Shown: positions 33,251-45,438, counted from the stretch's first letter. The stretch is 64,000 nt of DNA from Vibrio navarrensis (GCF_015767675.1 NZ_CP065218.1:868001-932000); one strand, 5' to 3'. Notes: generated from the letters alone by a model not told the origin. Numbers and translations: made by a program.

Positions 33251-35258
33251 ATGGGCTCTACAGCGGGGGCGTTCTTTAGCGCTGAGTTTGGTGGTCATGG
33301 TGATCTTGACCACGTCATTGGTCATCGCCAGTTACGCCTTTCACACCTACCAACAGCGCATTGAGATGCTGGAAGAAGAGCTCCTTGGTCAAGCCCAAGA
33401 GAGCGCAGAGCGGCTAAGCCGTGCGATTACTACCGATTTGCAAACCGGTCATCTTGCTGATTATTCGCTCTTGGTGCAAACAGAAATGAAAACCGAGAAT
33501 CATAAAGCGCTGCTGGCCATCTTGCTGGAAGCTTCTTGGTTAGAATCCGCCTCTGAACCGCCTTTCTCTGCCGTCGGTTTGATTAAAATGCCAACAGGTG
33601 AAGTGCGTGAGTTTATACCTAGCCAAGATGAGCACTTGCTCGCTTCTTCACTGTTTTTCCAGCAGCGAGAAATTAAAAACGCGGAGGGTACACTGCTTGG
33701 CTATGTCAAAGTGTATGGCAGTGGTGAAGAACTACAGCAGGAAAAAAGAAGCCTATTGCTGAACTCGTTACTCACGGCCCTTGGCCTGCTGCTAATGCAA
33801 ACCGTGATCTCGGCAACCCTGATACGATGGATTTTGACCCGTCCGCTACAACGAATTACCAATACCTTAGTTGAGCGAGATGCCGATGGCTTACCCACCG
33901 CACAGGTTCATTCCTCTTCTTATACCGAACTTTCCTTATTGACCGACACCGTCAACGAGATGTTAGACGTAATTTGCAAAACACGAGATACATTGCGCGC
34001 GCAAACTGAGCGGCTGGAAAACGTGATCGAGGGGACCGATGCAGGCACTTGGTATTGGAATATTCAGACAGGTAAGACCGAGTTTAACCCGCGCTGGGCG
34101 GAAATTATTGGTTATCAGTTGCATGAACTAGGGCCTATTTCTATCCAAACTTGGCTTGCACTCCTTCATCCCGACGATGTAAAAAAATCAGAGAAAAAGC
34201 TGCAAGCGCATTTTGCTGGTGAGCAGGAGTACTACCAGTGTGAGGTGAGGATGCGTCACCGAGACGGACATTGGGTGTGGGTGATGGATCGGGGCAAAGT
34301 GGCGCTGTGGGATGAAAGTGGTAAACCGCTAGAGATGTTTGGCACTCACATTGACATCAGTGAAGATAAAGCGCGAGAGCAGCAGCTGGCACTCGCCGCC
34401 GATGTGTACAAATATGTTCACGAGGGAATTTTGATTGCCAATAGTCGCGGTTTGATTGTGGATGTTAACCGGGCGTTTAGCCAAATCACGGGTTACAGTC
34501 GAGAAGAGGTGATTGGTCAGTCGCCGAAAATGCTCAAATCCGGTATTCACGACCGAGCGTTTTATCACAATATTTGGAAGACCTTACACCTTGAAGGGTG
34601 TTGGCGCGGCGAGATCTGGAATAAACGTAAAAACGGCGAAATCTATCCTGAATTGCTAACCATTAGCCGGGTCAGCGATCCGGTAGAGGATGTTCGCTAT
34701 GTCGCGCTGTTTTCTGATATTTCCGCGCTCAAAGAGCACGAGTACCACTTAGAAAAAATTGCCCATTACGACGCCTTAACCAAACTTCCTAATCGTCTTT
34801 TGCTGCAAGAGCGTCTGAATACGTCGATGCTGAATGCGAAAAAATATGGCCGCGCCATTGCACTGCTGTTTATTGATTTAGATGGCTTTAAAGATGTGAA
34901 CGATCAATATGGGCACACGGCGGGTGATGAAGTGCTGTGCGTGATGGCACAGCGGATGAAAACCATTACCCGAGAAGAAGATACTTTAGCGCGCTTTGGT
35001 GGCGATGAGTTTATTGTGATTCTGTCGGATATTGATGATAAACACCGCACGACTCAGATCGTAACCCGTTTACTCAGCTCTATCGCTAAACCTCTGCATG
35101 TCTCAGGGTATGAAATGAGCTTGTCGGCCAGTATTGGTATCAGTCTATATCCAGAAAATCGTGATATCAGCGCTGAAAGGCTGATACAGCAAGCCGATGA
35201 AGCCATGTATCAAGCCAAACTGGCGGGGAAAAATGGCTACTATTTTTACCAAGCTTAA
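33243..35258 (+). CDS. Membrane PAS-PAS-GGDEF diguanylate cyclase
   Basis: 671 residues from the ATG at 33243, which has GGAGG five bases upstream; frame starts at 33204 (TTG) and 33213 (ATG) lack one. Helix 1 (about 10-35) and helix 2 (about 175-200) enclose a periplasmic sensor, followed by a HAMP-like linker, a PAS_3-type domain (WYWNIQTGKTEFNPRWAEIIGY region), a second PAS (ILIANSRGLIVDVNRAFSQI) and a GGDEF domain with intact RFGGDEF and an upstream inhibitory RxxD (REED) site. It should make cyclic di-GMP and be product-inhibited. No EAL domain. It stands as its own transcription unit. Confidence 0.92.
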   Translation: MDKWALQRGRSLALSLVVMVILTTSLVIASYAFHTYQQRIEMLEEELLGQAQESAERLSRAITTDLQTGHLADYSLLVQTEMKTENHKALLAILLEASWLESASEPPFSAVGLIKMPTGEVREFIPSQDEHLLASSLFFQQREIKNAEGTLLGYVKVYGSGEELQQEKRSLLLNSLLTALGLLLMQTVISATLIRWILTRPLQRITNTLVERDADGLPTAQVHSSSYTELSLLTDTVNEMLDVICKTRDTLRAQTERLENVIEGTDAGTWYWNIQTGKTEFNPRWAEIIGYQLHELGPISIQTWLALLHPDDVKKSEKKLQAHFAGEQEYYQCEVRMRHRDGHWVWVMDRGKVALWDESGKPLEMFGTHIDISEDKAREQQLALAADVYKYVHEGILIANSRGLIVDVNRAFSQITGYSREEVIGQSPKMLKSGIHDRAFYHNIWKTLHLEGCWRGEIWNKRKNGEIYPELLTISRVSDPVEDVRYVALFSDISALKEHEYHLEKIAHYDALTKLPNRLLLQERLNTSMLNAKKYGRAIALLFIDLDGFKDVNDQYGHTAGDEVLCVMAQRMKTITREEDTLARFGGDEFIVILSDIDDKHRTTQIVTRLLSSIAKPLHVSGYEMSLSASIGISLYPENRDISAERLIQQADEAMYQAKLAGKNGYYFYQA

Positions 35259-35317
35259 CTGCGTCAATAGTGGCGCTGGGGGCATCTTAAGTGTTGTCAT
35301 TGTTTTGTCGATACTTG

Positions 35318-37078
35318 TTAGCTCAGCATCCCCAAACTCTTAAGTTTGCGATAAATGGTGTTGCGGCTTATGCCAAGCAAACGCGAGGTTTTGCTGATGT
35401 TGCCTTGTGTCGCTTGGTAGGTTTTCAGCAAAGATTCATCGACAGTCGATTTGATGTCTTTGACCGCCGCTTCTTCCTCATAGTGAGGTTGCGGTTGGCC
35501 CAGTTTGCCAGCAAGGTGATTCGGCAGATGGCTGAGCGTCAGCAGCGCTTCACCTTGTGCCATCAGCGCGGACACTTTAAGCAGGCTATCGAGTTCGCGT
35601 AAATTGCCCGGCCAGTGGTAATCGAGCAACAGCGCCATTAGATGAGGGCAAATCGATTGATCGCTCTCGGCATAACGGCGGTGAATTTGCTCTATCAGCG
35701 TTTGTTTGTCGCTGCGCTGTTGCAAGCTCGGCAGTTCGATGATGAGGCCATTGAGGCGGTAGTAGAGATCCTGACGAAACTCGCCCTGCGCCACTAACTG
35801 TTCAAGATTTTTGTGCGTAGCGGCGATGATTTGTGTATCCACTTGCACACTCTGGTTCGAGCCAATCGGCAGAACAGTTTTATCTTGCAGTACGTGCAGC
35901 AGTCGGCTTTGCGCCGCTAAAGGCAGATCGGCAATCTCATCTAAAAACAAAATCCCTTTGTCGGCTTGGCGCACCTTACCCAGATAGCCCTTGTTACTCG
36001 CGCCAGTAAAAGCGCCCGCCTGATAGCCAAACAGCTCCGATTCAATCAGATCTTTTGGTAGTGCGCCGCAGTTAACCGCAACCAATGGCCCGTTTTTGCG
36101 CGCGCTGTTTTTGTGTAGCGCTTTTACAAACTCATTTTTACCCACCCCGGTTTCTCCGAGGATCAGCAAACGGATATCTTTGTCGATGACGCGGTTCGCT
36201 TGTTGCCAGCAATGCTCGACTCTGCTGTCGCCAAAGTGAAGATCGTTTGAGGCGCAAATCGCGCGGCTGCGGCGCTTTTTCTCGCCCAAGGTTTGGGTGG
36301 CAAACACCAGCGGATGCTGGGATGAACGCTGATGCAAAATGCTCTCCAGCGGCTGGCCGATCACCTTGTCTCGCGCTAACAACTGCTTGGCTACTTGGTT
36401 GTGCGCCAAAATTGTTCCCGCCTCATCGGCGATGATCACGCCTTGCCAGCCACTGTGCAGCAGGGAGGTTTCACAGGCCAAGTCGACCCGAATATGACTA
36501 TCTGGGATCTGGTTTAGCAACTGATTTTCTACCTGCTGCACCATGTTTTGCACCAGCACTTGGGTGGAAAAATCATGCTTTTGCTCTTCGCTGGTGATGT
36601 CCAAAATACCGATCAACTGCCCATTGTGATCAAAGAGTGGGCTGGCAGAACAGCTGATAAAGCGGTGATGCTGTATAAAATGTTGATCGCCAATCACCGA
36701 GATGGGTTTGGCTTCGATTAAGGCAGTGCCAATCGCGTTGGTGCCTTTGAGCTTTTCCTGCCAGCAGGCTCCGGAACTTAGGGCGATTTCGGTCAGTCTT
36801 TCACGAAATTTCGGTTGTCCCCAACTGCCGATAATTACCCCTTCTGCATCGGTGAGAATCAAACGGCTGTCACTGTGCGCAAACAACTGATTAAAAAGGG
36901 GCAACGCATATTGACTGACGCTGTCAATCAGTACGCTGTTTTGCTGGCGACGATCTTTGAGCAGTGCAGCAGTTAAACGCACATCTTCTGGGCGTCGGCG
37001 CTGCTTTAGGCCGGCCTGTTCACTGCGATTCCAAGAGCTGGAAAGCCAATTGGGGTTAGTAACCTGTTGAAGTTGCAT
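35318..37078 (-). CDS. AcoR-like sigma-54-dependent activator
   Basis: 586 residues: N-terminal GAF-like sensor (about 1-190, including LTDAEGVIIGSWG and the FISCSASPLFDHNGQLIGIL block), a PAS-like segment (GVIIADEAGTILAHNQVAKQ), an AAA+ domain (about 290-510) with Walker A GETGVGKN, the sigma-54 loop GAFTGA and Walker B ILFLDEIADL, and a C-terminal Fis helix-turn-helix (GNISKTSRLLGISRNTIYRKL). AcoR/ExaA-type activators respond to acetoin, ethanol or similar. It is divergent from an aldehyde dehydrogenase with a sigma-54 promoter, its likely target. Confidence 0.93.
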   Translation of the reverse strand: MQLQQVTNPNWLSSSWNRSEQAGLKQRRRPEDVRLTAALLKDRRQQNSVLIDSVSQYALPLFNQLFAHSDSRLILTDAEGVIIGSWGQPKFRERLTEIALSSGACWQEKLKGTNAIGTALIEAKPISVIGDQHFIQHHRFISCSASPLFDHNGQLIGILDITSEEQKHDFSTQVLVQNMVQQVENQLLNQIPDSHIRVDLACETSLLHSGWQGVIIADEAGTILAHNQVAKQLLARDKVIGQPLESILHQRSSQHPLVFATQTLGEKKRRSRAICASNDLHFGDSRVEHCWQQANRVIDKDIRLLILGETGVGKNEFVKALHKNSARKNGPLVAVNCGALPKDLIESELFGYQAGAFTGASNKGYLGKVRQADKGILFLDEIADLPLAAQSRLLHVLQDKTVLPIGSNQSVQVDTQIIAATHKNLEQLVAQGEFRQDLYYRLNGLIIELPSLQQRSDKQTLIEQIHRRYAESDQSICPHLMALLLDYHWPGNLRELDSLLKVSALMAQGEALLTLSHLPNHLAGKLGQPQPHYEEEAAVKDIKSTVDESLLKTYQATQGNISKTSRLLGISRNTIYRKLKSLGMLS

Positions 37079-37081
37079 GAC

Positions 37082-37123
37082 TGTACCATTTTGTCACAGT
37101 GAGAGTGTGCCATTTTGTAGCAC
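37082..37123. promoter_or_regulatory. Paired upstream activator sites
   Basis: Two copies of a TGTRCCATTTTGTMRCA-like element (37082-37098 and 37106-37123, 24 bases apart) lie just upstream of the activator gene and about 110-150 bases before the sigma-54 promoter of the aldehyde dehydrogenase gene. The second is an imperfect palindrome (GTGC...GCAC). The position fits enhancer sites for the divergent sigma-54 activator. Confidence 0.65.
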
Positions 37124-37230
37124 TTGAACACTGGTGAACACACCATACTTCTGCTCAATCTGAACTCACCCAAGTTGTTATCGTTTGGTAATCATAGTTT
37201 TACATTTGTTTAACAACAAGCTTGTTGTTG

Positions 37231-37246
37231 TTGGCCTGTGACTTGC
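37231..37246 (+). promoter_or_regulatory. Sigma-54 (-24/-12) promoter of the aldehyde dehydrogenase gene
   Basis: TTGGCCTGTGACTTGC has the required GG and GC dinucleotides 10 bases apart (consensus TGGCAC-N5-TTGC), 68 bases before the start codon of the dehydrogenase. A predicted start of transcription is near 37257. Confidence 0.75.
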
Positions 37247-37313
37247 GTTGTTGAGTTGGACAACAGTGCGTTTCGACACTGTCAACACTGAACGAGAAAC
37301 AAAAGGACGAGTT

Positions 37314-38834
37314 ATGATCTATGCACAACCAGGCAGTGAAAATGCCATCGTTAGCTTCAAATCTCACTATGACAATTACATTGGCGGAGAGTGGGTGAAA
37401 CCGGTCGGCGGTGACTATTTCGACAACATTTCTCCGGTCAACGGTCAGGCGTACTGCAAAGTCGCTCGCTCAGGAGAAGCGGACATCAATCTCGCGCTGG
37501 ATGCTGCGCACAATGTCAGAGCGCAGTGGGCGAAAACCAGTGTTACAGAACGCTCCAATATCTTACTGAAAATCGCCGATCGCATTGAAGCGCATCTGGA
37601 AGAGCTGGCGGTGGCCGAAACGTGGGAAAATGGTAAGCCTGTGCGCGAAACATTGGCGGCAGATTTACCGCTGGTGGTTGACCACTTCCGCTATTTTGCT
37701 GGTTGTATCCGCGCGCAGGAAGGCAGCGCGGCGGAGCTTGATGCCAATACCGCGAGCTATCACTTCCCTGAACCGATTGGCGTGGTCGGACAGATCATTC
37801 CGTGGAACTTCCCGATGCTGATGGCGGCGTGGAAACTGGCACCCGCGCTGGCGGCAGGCTGTTGTGTGGTTCTGAAACCGGCAGAGCAGACGCCAACGTC
37901 GATCTTAGTTCTGATGGAAAAAATCGGCGATTTGATCCCGGCGGGTGTTATCAATGTGGTCAACGGATTTGGCGCTGAAGCCGGTCAAGCGCTCGCGACC
38001 AGTAACCGCATCGCCAAATTGGCCTTTACTGGCTCAACGCAAGTGGGCAACCACATCTTGCGCTGTGCAGCCGATAACTTAATTCCATCCACCGTGGAGT
38101 TGGGCGGTAAGTCACCGAACATCTATTTCCCAGACGTGTTTGACCACGAAGATGAGTATCTGAACAAGTGTATTGAAGGCACCTTGCTGGCGTTTTTCAA
38201 CCAAGGTGAAGTGTGTACCTGTCCGTCACGCGTGCTGGTGCATGAATCCATCTACGATAAGTTTATTGCCAAAGTGGCCGAGCGGGCGAAAACCATCAAG
38301 CAAGGCAACCCGCTGGATACCGATTGTCAAGTGGGCGCGCAAGCCTCGCAAGAGCAGTTTGACAAGATCCTTAGCTATCTTGAAATCGGTCGTCAGGAAG
38401 GTGCAAAAGTGATTTTCGGCGGTGAAATCGCCCAGCAAGAAGATGCGTTGTCGCAAGGCTACTACATTCAGCCAACCCTACTGCAAGGTCACAACAAAAT
38501 GCGCGTATTCCAAGAGGAGATCTTTGGCCCGGTGATCGCGGTGACCACTTTTAAAGATGAAGCAGAGGCCTTGGCGATCGCCAACGACACCGAATATGGC
38601 CTCGGCGCTGGGGTGTGGACGCGTGACCAGAACCTCGCTTATCGCATGGGACGTAATATCGAAGCGGGGCGGATCTGGATCAACTGCTATCACGCCTATC
38701 CCGCCCATGCGGCATTTGGCGGCTACAAAAAATCGGGCATTGGCCGTGAAACGCACAAAATGATGCTCAATCACTATCAAAACACCAAAAACCTGCTGAT
38801 CAGTTACGATGTCAATCCACTTGGCTTCTTCTAA
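37314..38834 (+). CDS. NAD(P)+ aldehyde dehydrogenase (AldB/AcoD type)
   Basis: 506 residues from the ATG at 37314 (AAAAGGA upstream); it aligns from end to end with E. coli AldB (512 residues), including the [15 protein letters not shown] start and a C-terminal [10 protein letters not shown]. The nucleotide motif FTGSTQVGN, the general base Glu in ELGGKSPN and the catalytic Cys in [11 protein letters not shown] are all present. It oxidises acetaldehyde or another short aldehyde, as the AcoD/ExaC enzymes of acetoin and ethanol catabolism do. Transcription is probably sigma-54-dependent from 37231 under the divergent activator. A strong terminator follows. Confidence 0.93.
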   Translation: MIYAQPGSENAIVSFKSHYDNYIGGEWVKPVGGDYFDNISPVNGQAYCKVARSGEADINLALDAAHNVRAQWAKTSVTERSNILLKIADRIEAHLEELAVAETWENGKPVRETLAADLPLVVDHFRYFAGCIRAQEGSAAELDANTASYHFPEPIGVVGQIIPWNFPMLMAAWKLAPALAAGCCVVLKPAEQTPTSILVLMEKIGDLIPAGVINVVNGFGAEAGQALATSNRIAKLAFTGSTQVGNHILRCAADNLIPSTVELGGKSPNIYFPDVFDHEDEYLNKCIEGTLLAFFNQGEVCTCPSRVLVHESIYDKFIAKVAERAKTIKQGNPLDTDCQVGAQASQEQFDKILSYLEIGRQEGAKVIFGGEIAQQEDALSQGYYIQPTLLQGHNKMRVFQEEIFGPVIAVTTFKDEAEALAIANDTEYGLGAGVWTRDQNLAYRMGRNIEAGRIWINCYHAYPAHAAFGGYKKSGIGRETHKMMLNHYQNTKNLLISYDVNPLGFF

Positions 38835-39142
38835 GTTGGCAGGTTAAATAAACCGACAGGTTAAACTTCACTCTAAGCCCTGAAACCTCAGGGCTTTTTT
38901 TATGGCTTGACTGGGGTTTTCTCACCTATCTGGTGCAAGTGCTGCAACTTAAAGGCGCATCTGCACGCAAATAGTGCAAAAAAATAAATTCATCAAATCA
39001 AAAGCTTAAGTTTCATTCACTGACCTTTAGCCAAAATGCCAGTGGGGTTTTTGGGAGCGAGTTCAAATTTCAGTATATCGTCTGGTTTTCTTATTTCTGC
39101 AACAGTTGTGGAATAAGGGTTGCACAGCTTTTGTGAATAAAA
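38835..39142. other. Intergenic region after the aldehyde dehydrogenase gene
   Basis: About 308 bases: the first 70 hold the dehydrogenase terminator, the rest is A+T-rich promoter-type sequence for the chemoreceptor gene. No open frame with a ribosome-binding site is seen, and a proper sigma-28 flagellar promoter could not be identified. Confidence 0.5.
38875..38901 (+). terminator. Rho-independent terminator of the aldehyde dehydrogenase gene
   Basis: AGCCCTGA pairs with TCAGGGCT around AACC, followed by a run of six to seven T. Confidence 0.9.
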
Positions 39143-41287
39143 ATGAGAAATGGTGGTTTATCTATGCATTTAACGTCGGAAGAACAACGCTGGCTGCCTT
39201 GGCTGGGGAAAACAGGCAAATTGGCGATGGGTAAAGCGTGCTTTATTAATCGCAACCGCAAGCACGCTTTGGAGCAAACTTTTGAAAATATTGCCAATAC
39301 GCGGGTGCAAATTTTAACCACGTGGGCGAACAATCAATGGTCATTTTTGCAAGATGCCGCGCTCTACCTCTCCTCCAAAGCGCCCAATGAATATCACGAA
39401 ACGCTGCAAAGGTTGCTCAAACGGGGCACGGATTTTTCCGAGCTGTTTATCGTAGAGCCCAATGGCACCATTGTGGAATCGACTTACTCTGGGCAAAAAA
39501 CGCGTCAAGTGGCCGCAAAAGCGGCGCTAAAAAACGGCTTGCAACAACCATTTCTGCACGGTCCGTATGTCGATAAAATCACGTTGGCGATAGGCGCCTC
39601 GAGTTCCACTTTTCACGACCAAGTGACCCTGATGTTTTATCAACCGCTGCGCCAAGAGGGCAAGTTGCTTGGCTGTCTCTGCGGGCGAGTGCCGAATGAT
39701 GTGATTGGCGATCTAATTCAGCGCGAAGCCGGGCACATTTACAGCGAATCGGGCGATAACTACCTGTTTATGGTGCAGTCAAATTTTGACCCTGCGATAG
39801 CCCCTGGCGTAGCACTCTCGCGCTCGCGCTTTGAAGATAACCGTTTTTCGCATGGGGAAAATTTGAAATCTGGCGTGCATACCAAGTGGGGCGTGGTCAA
39901 AGTGCAGCACCATACTGAATTTGAGATTGTGTTTAATGATCCGAAAACGGGCAAGCTGCATCCCGGTGTGCGTGAAACCATCAAAAACGGCGCCAATTTG
40001 TATGTGCAATACCCTGGCTATTCCGATTACCGGCACATCCCGGTGATTGGTAAAGGGGTGACTTTCACCATGCCTGGCTCTTTGGATAAATGGGGCATGA
40101 TGTGTGAAGCGGATCTGGAAGAGGTGTATCGCCATCGCTCTGTGGCGCAAAAACTGAATCAGCAGTTTGCATTGAGTATTTTTGCCCCGATGCTGCTGCC
40201 GTTTGCAGTCAGCTCTCTTTACCCGCTGAGCGAGTGGCAACTGCTGCTGTTCTCTCTGTTGATGGGCACTGTGGCGGTAACGCTGTTTCATCTTCTCACC
40301 GCGAAGCCACTGGCGAGGCATCTTGCTAGCATGACGCAAGTGATGCAAGTTTTGGCTGAGGGGGATGGCAACTTGACTCGGCGTCTCGATGCCAGTCGTT
40401 TTAAAGCCGATGAAACGGGCGATCTTGGCCGCTGGACCAACAGTTTTATCGACAGTTTGCAGGGGGTGGTCAAAGAGCTGGTGTTTGCCAGCAAAGAGGT
40501 GCAGAGCGTATCGCAGTCGATGTTTCGTCGTAGCCAGATGTTGCTGTCCAGCAGCGACTCGACCGCCACATCGCTCACCGACATGCTGACGTTAGCGGGG
40601 ATTCAAAGCCAAGAGATTGCAGGGGCCAACGACACTGCCATCGAGATGAATGGCTTGATGCAGGACGCGGTACACGCCGCGCAGCAGGAATATCACAATG
40701 CTGCGCAAAGTGCCGAGCAGATCAAAACCATTGTCCAATCCTCGGCGCAGACGGTGGAAGAAGTGAACCGCGAAATGCAAAAGATCGGTGGCATTGTCGA
40801 TCTCATCACGGAGATCACTTCGCAAACCAATCTCTTAGCCCTGAATGCGGCGATCGAGGCTGCGCGCGCGGGCGAGCACGGGCGAGGGTTCTCGGTAGTT
40901 GCCGACGAGGTGCGTGTTTTAGCCAACAAAACCTCGCAGGCGGCCAATAACATCGGCGAGCTGATGAAAGCGCTGCACAGCCAGTCCGAACTGGCGGTCA
41001 GCTACATGCAAGAGGGCATTGCCAATGTAGAAAGTAACACGCAGGTGGTCGACCAATCGGCGCAAAGTGAGCGCTTGCAAACCTCAGTTAGTGGCCTCTT
41101 CAAACGGATCCAAGATATCGCTCGCAACAGTGAAGAACACCGCCAAACCGCCGACGCCACCTCACACACCGTGGCGGAGCTTCAAGAAGCTTCTGGCCAG
41201 TTAGCGCGTCGAACGGCGTTGATGCAAAACTCATTGCAACGTTTGGATCAATTGGTCGGTCGCTTTGATGTTGGCAAAGCGTCTTAA
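39143..41287 (+). CDS. Methyl-accepting chemotaxis protein with unusual N-terminus
   Basis: 714 residues (a second ATG at 39164 would remove seven residues). The C-terminal signalling domain is clear: [38 protein letters not shown] is covered here by the landmarks [16 protein letters not shown] and FSVVADEVR. The N-terminal ~335 residues are Cache-like ([40 protein letters not shown]). The only membrane helices are two close together at about 340-362 and 366-388, followed by a HAMP-like segment. No signal peptide or N-terminal helix is seen, so the sensor may face the cytoplasm. Confidence 0.88.
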   Translation: MRNGGLSMHLTSEEQRWLPWLGKTGKLAMGKACFINRNRKHALEQTFENIANTRVQILTTWANNQWSFLQDAALYLSSKAPNEYHETLQRLLKRGTDFSELFIVEPNGTIVESTYSGQKTRQVAAKAALKNGLQQPFLHGPYVDKITLAIGASSSTFHDQVTLMFYQPLRQEGKLLGCLCGRVPNDVIGDLIQREAGHIYSESGDNYLFMVQSNFDPAIAPGVALSRSRFEDNRFSHGENLKSGVHTKWGVVKVQHHTEFEIVFNDPKTGKLHPGVRETIKNGANLYVQYPGYSDYRHIPVIGKGVTFTMPGSLDKWGMMCEADLEEVYRHRSVAQKLNQQFALSIFAPMLLPFAVSSLYPLSEWQLLLFSLLMGTVAVTLFHLLTAKPLARHLASMTQVMQVLAEGDGNLTRRLDASRFKADETGDLGRWTNSFIDSLQGVVKELVFASKEVQSVSQSMFRRSQMLLSSSDSTATSLTDMLTLAGIQSQEIAGANDTAIEMNGLMQDAVHAAQQEYHNAAQSAEQIKTIVQSSAQTVEEVNREMQKIGGIVDLITEITSQTNLLALNAAIEAARAGEHGRGFSVVADEVRVLANKTSQAANNIGELMKALHSQSELAVSYMQEGIANVESNTQVVDQSAQSERLQTSVSGLFKRIQDIARNSEEHRQTADATSHTVAELQEASGQLARRTALMQNSLQRLDQLVGRFDVGKAS

Positions 41288-41324
41288 CCAAATGCCGCAG
41301 CAAAGTGTCTTAACAAATGTCTTA

Positions 41325-41358
41325 AAAAAGGGGAGGCACGCAGTGTGCCTCCCTTTTG
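41325..41358 (+). terminator. Rho-independent terminator of the chemoreceptor gene
   Basis: AAAAGGGGAGGCAC and GTGCCTCCCTTTT form a long stem with one bulge around a 4-base loop, followed by GTT. The A-run before it lets it act for the convergent acetyltransferase gene as well. Confidence 0.85.
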
Positions 41359-41398
41359 TTATTAGCATTACCGAGTGGTTAGTAAGTGACCACTAGGT

Positions 41399-41848
41399 TT
41401 ATACATATTGATTGTCTGAGCTATTAAACGAGAACATGCGGATTTCATCTCGCGCTTGCCACCCCGATTTTAGGTAGAAATCCTGCGCCGAGAGATTGTT
41501 ACTCAGAACGAAAAGGTGGGTTTTGGCTATGCCTTGCTGCGCGAGGGCTTCGGTTGCGCTTTGCACCAAACGCTGAGCAATTTTCTGTCCGCGGTAGTGC
41601 AGATCGACTGCCAAATGTTGTAAGTAACCACGGCGGCCATCGGTGCCAACCAGCACGGCGCCAACCATGTGCTGCCCGCCAATCTGTTGTCCGTCAATCG
41701 CAACGAAGCTCAGCCCGGGGTTTTTGGCTAAATAGGCGGCGATGCTCGCGCGGGAGTCGGCGTCTTTAAGCGATAAGTTTTCTGTTTGTCCCCACAGCGT
41801 CATCACTGAGTCGTAGTCTGAAATGTCCATTTGACGAATTGTAATCAC
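41399..41848 (-). CDS. GNAT-family N-acetyltransferase
   Basis: 149 residues from a GTG at 41848, which has GGAG five bases upstream and begins at the first family strand (ITIRQMDISDYDSVMTLW); another GTG at 41917 would add 23 residues of low-complexity sequence. The acetyl-CoA-binding motif is YLQHLAVDLHYRGQKIAQRLVQ, which gives the RGQKIA pyrophosphate loop, followed by FVLSNNLSAQDFYLKSGW. It is like the YpeA/RimI-type branch with an unknown acceptor. It lies in the opposite direction to the chemoreceptor gene. Confidence 0.85.
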   Translation of the reverse strand: MITIRQMDISDYDSVMTLWGQTENLSLKDADSRASIAAYLAKNPGLSFVAIDGQQIGGQHMVGAVLVGTDGRRGYLQHLAVDLHYRGQKIAQRLVQSATEALAQQGIAKTHLFVLSNNLSAQDFYLKSGWQARDEIRMFSFNSSDNQYV

Positions 41849-41989
41849 ATCTTCTCCATTGCCTTCGGCAGCATTTGTTTTAGTGCGCTTTTCGCCGATA
41901 TCATGCGGCCAATTCACTCATAAAGACAAGTAGCAATTGCTTGCCACTGGACAAGATGGCTCAGTGAGAGCCATCTTGTCCGTCCGCAG

Positions 41990-43522
<1,533 letters not shown>

Positions 43523-43664
43523 TTATAAAATCAACAAAATTTAGAACAGAAATTCGTTTTATGTTAATTATTTGTTATTGCTATGCTTGTCATGATTTAT
43601 TGGCAGAAAATTATCAATAACGGCGGGAATGAGTAGCAGCACGTGAACAGCTTAGGTGGGAAGA

Positions 43665-43707
43665 TTCTCTGCTAAAGGATCAGCAGAGAAGTGGCTTCTC
43701 TGCTGAT
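43665..43707. repeat. Three-arm hairpin after the helicase gene
   Basis: ATCAGCAGAGAA (43679-43690) and TTCTCTGCTGAT (43696-43707) form a perfect 12-base-pair hairpin with a 5-base loop. A third copy of the arm, TTCTCTGCT, sits at 43665-43673, so two alternative hairpins are possible. It lies just downstream of the RhlE-like gene, without a clear T-run. Confidence 0.6.
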
Positions 43708-43729
43708 AAGGTACTAAACAAACAAGGTT

Positions 43730-45202
43730 TTACGCTTTGGCTGCTTGTTGTGGTTTCGCTCTGCGACGCGTGGAGGAAGGATTGCCACCATTTGGCTTGG
43801 CATTGCCTGATTTGCCAGCGTTTGCTTTAGGCTTACCTTGTTGATTGTTTGGTTTGGCGTTGCCGCTTTGCTTCGCGCGCGGTGAATTGCCTTTGTTTTC
43901 TTGGCCAGATTTCGGCTGGCTAAACTGACGTTTAGGCTTTTTCTGCCCGTTATCCGCAGAGTTTGCTGGGCGACGCTCACCGCCTTCAGCGTTTGTTTGT
44001 GGTTGCTTCGGTTTTTTCGGCTTTTTCGCTTTGATTGGGCGAGTATCGAGTTTGGACTCTGGCACTTCGTTGCTCGGTTTGAAGCCTTGCAGCTCATGGC
44101 GAGGCAAGAGCTCTTGGATCAAACGCTCAATTGCGAACAGTTCAGGCGCTTCCAAGGCGCACACCAGTGAGATGGCTTTGCCCGTTTCGCCTGCACGACC
44201 TGTACGGCCAATGCGGTGCACATAGTCTTCTGCCACTTTCGGCAGCTCAAAGTTAACCACTTGTGGCAACTGAGGAATGTCGATACCACGAGCGGCGATA
44301 TCCGTCGCTACCAGCACACGAATGTCACCCGATTTAAAATCCGCCAGCGCTTTGGTTCGCGCACCTTGGCTCTTATTGCCGTGAATCGCCGCTGCTGAAA
44401 TGCGGTTGTCATTGAGGAAAGCGGCAAGACGGTTTGCGCCGTGCTTGGTGCGGGTAAACACCAGCACTTGCTGCCAGTTACCGTCTTGGATCAGTTTCGC
44501 CAACATGTCTGGCTTTTTCTTCACATCGGATGGGTAAATACACTGCTCAACGGTGCGAGCAGTCGAGTTTGCCGGGCTAACCGAGATCTCCACCGGATTG
44601 TTTACCAGCCCTTTGGCCAGCGCGCGGATCTCTTCTGAGAAGGTGGCCGAAAACAGCAAGTTTTGACGTTTTGCCGGCAAAATCTGCAGAATTTTACGAA
44701 TGTCGCGGATAAAACCCATGTCGAGCATGCGGTCCGCTTCATCCAGCACCAGTACTTCTAACTGATCAAACTTCACTGCGTTTTGCTGGTAAAGATCCAT
44801 CAGACGCCCTGGGGTCGCGACTAAGACGTCGGCCCCTTTACGCAGGCGCAGCATTTGCGGGTTGATTTTTACCCCACCAAATACCACTGCACTGCTCAGT
44901 GGCAAGTGACGGCTGTACATAAACACGTTCTCTTGCACTTGCGCCGCAAGTTCACGCGTTGGCGTTAGGATCAAGGCGCGAACTTGGTTACTACGCACAC
45001 GTGGGCCGTTGGACAATCTTTCAAGGATCGGCAGAGTAAAGCCTGCGGTTTTCCCCGTACCTGTCTGCGCGGCGGCCATCACGTCCTTGCCTTGTAAAAT
45101 CGCAGGAATTGCCTGCATTTGAATTGGCGATGGCGTGTCGTAGCCTTTCTCCTGAATAGCTTTAAGGATTGGTGCAGACAGACCTAACGAGGTAAAACCC
45201 AT
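43730..45202 (-). CDS. rhlE: DEAD-box RNA helicase, RhlE type
   Basis: 490 residues. The helicase core (1-~370) has Q motif [26 protein letters not shown] in part, Walker [20 protein letters not shown], the DEAD box [12 protein letters not shown] ([10 protein letters not shown]), and [10 protein letters not shown]. The C-terminal ~110 residues are a low-complexity basic tail rich in Lys, Asn, Gln, Gly and Pro, typical of RNA-tethering tails. The family unwinds short RNA duplexes in ribosome assembly and RNA decay. The 5' flank contains about 235 bases before the next gene, consistent with a cold-shock type leader, which is inferred only. Confidence 0.93.
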   Translation of the reverse strand: MGFTSLGLSAPILKAIQEKGYDTPSPIQMQAIPAILQGKDVMAAAQTGTGKTAGFTLPILERLSNGPRVRSNQVRALILTPTRELAAQVQENVFMYSRHLPLSSAVVFGGVKINPQMLRLRKGADVLVATPGRLMDLYQQNAVKFDQLEVLVLDEADRMLDMGFIRDIRKILQILPAKRQNLLFSATFSEEIRALAKGLVNNPVEISVSPANSTARTVEQCIYPSDVKKKPDMLAKLIQDGNWQQVLVFTRTKHGANRLAAFLNDNRISAAAIHGNKSQGARTKALADFKSGDIRVLVATDIAARGIDIPQLPQVVNFELPKVAEDYVHRIGRTGRAGETGKAISLVCALEAPELFAIERLIQELLPRHELQGFKPSNEVPESKLDTRPIKAKKPKKPKQPQTNAEGGERRPANSADNGQKKPKRQFSQPKSGQENKGNSPRAKQSGNAKPNNQQGKPKANAGKSGNAKPNGGNPSSTRRRAKPQQAAKA

Positions 45203-45438
45203 ATGTGATTCTCAATATAAATGGTAGGAAGCGTCGCCCATTTTTCAGGCGGCGAAAAGTGCGACATTCTGAGGCTTTTACCCGTCTACTTCAACCGATA
45301 ATTGTCTCTTTTCAATTCAAGTGCAGAGTCGTGGCTTTTGTGAAGCACTTCTCGCTTTTGCTCATCAGGGCCCATTTCCTCTTTACCTCAACTTAACTTG
45401 GGGTTTTAGCCTGCATCTAGGGTTTAAAAAACAAGGAG
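45203..45438. other. Intergenic region upstream of the helicase gene
   Basis: 236 bases between the helicase start and the VOC remnant. It carries the helicase promoter and 5' leader on the minus strand. I see no supported gene or clear structural element here. Confidence 0.4.

Noticed and set aside
38941..39142. Flagellar sigma-28 promoter for the chemoreceptor gene
   Set aside because: A TTAAGTTT-like -35 is present but no GCCGATAA-type -10 lies at the right distance.
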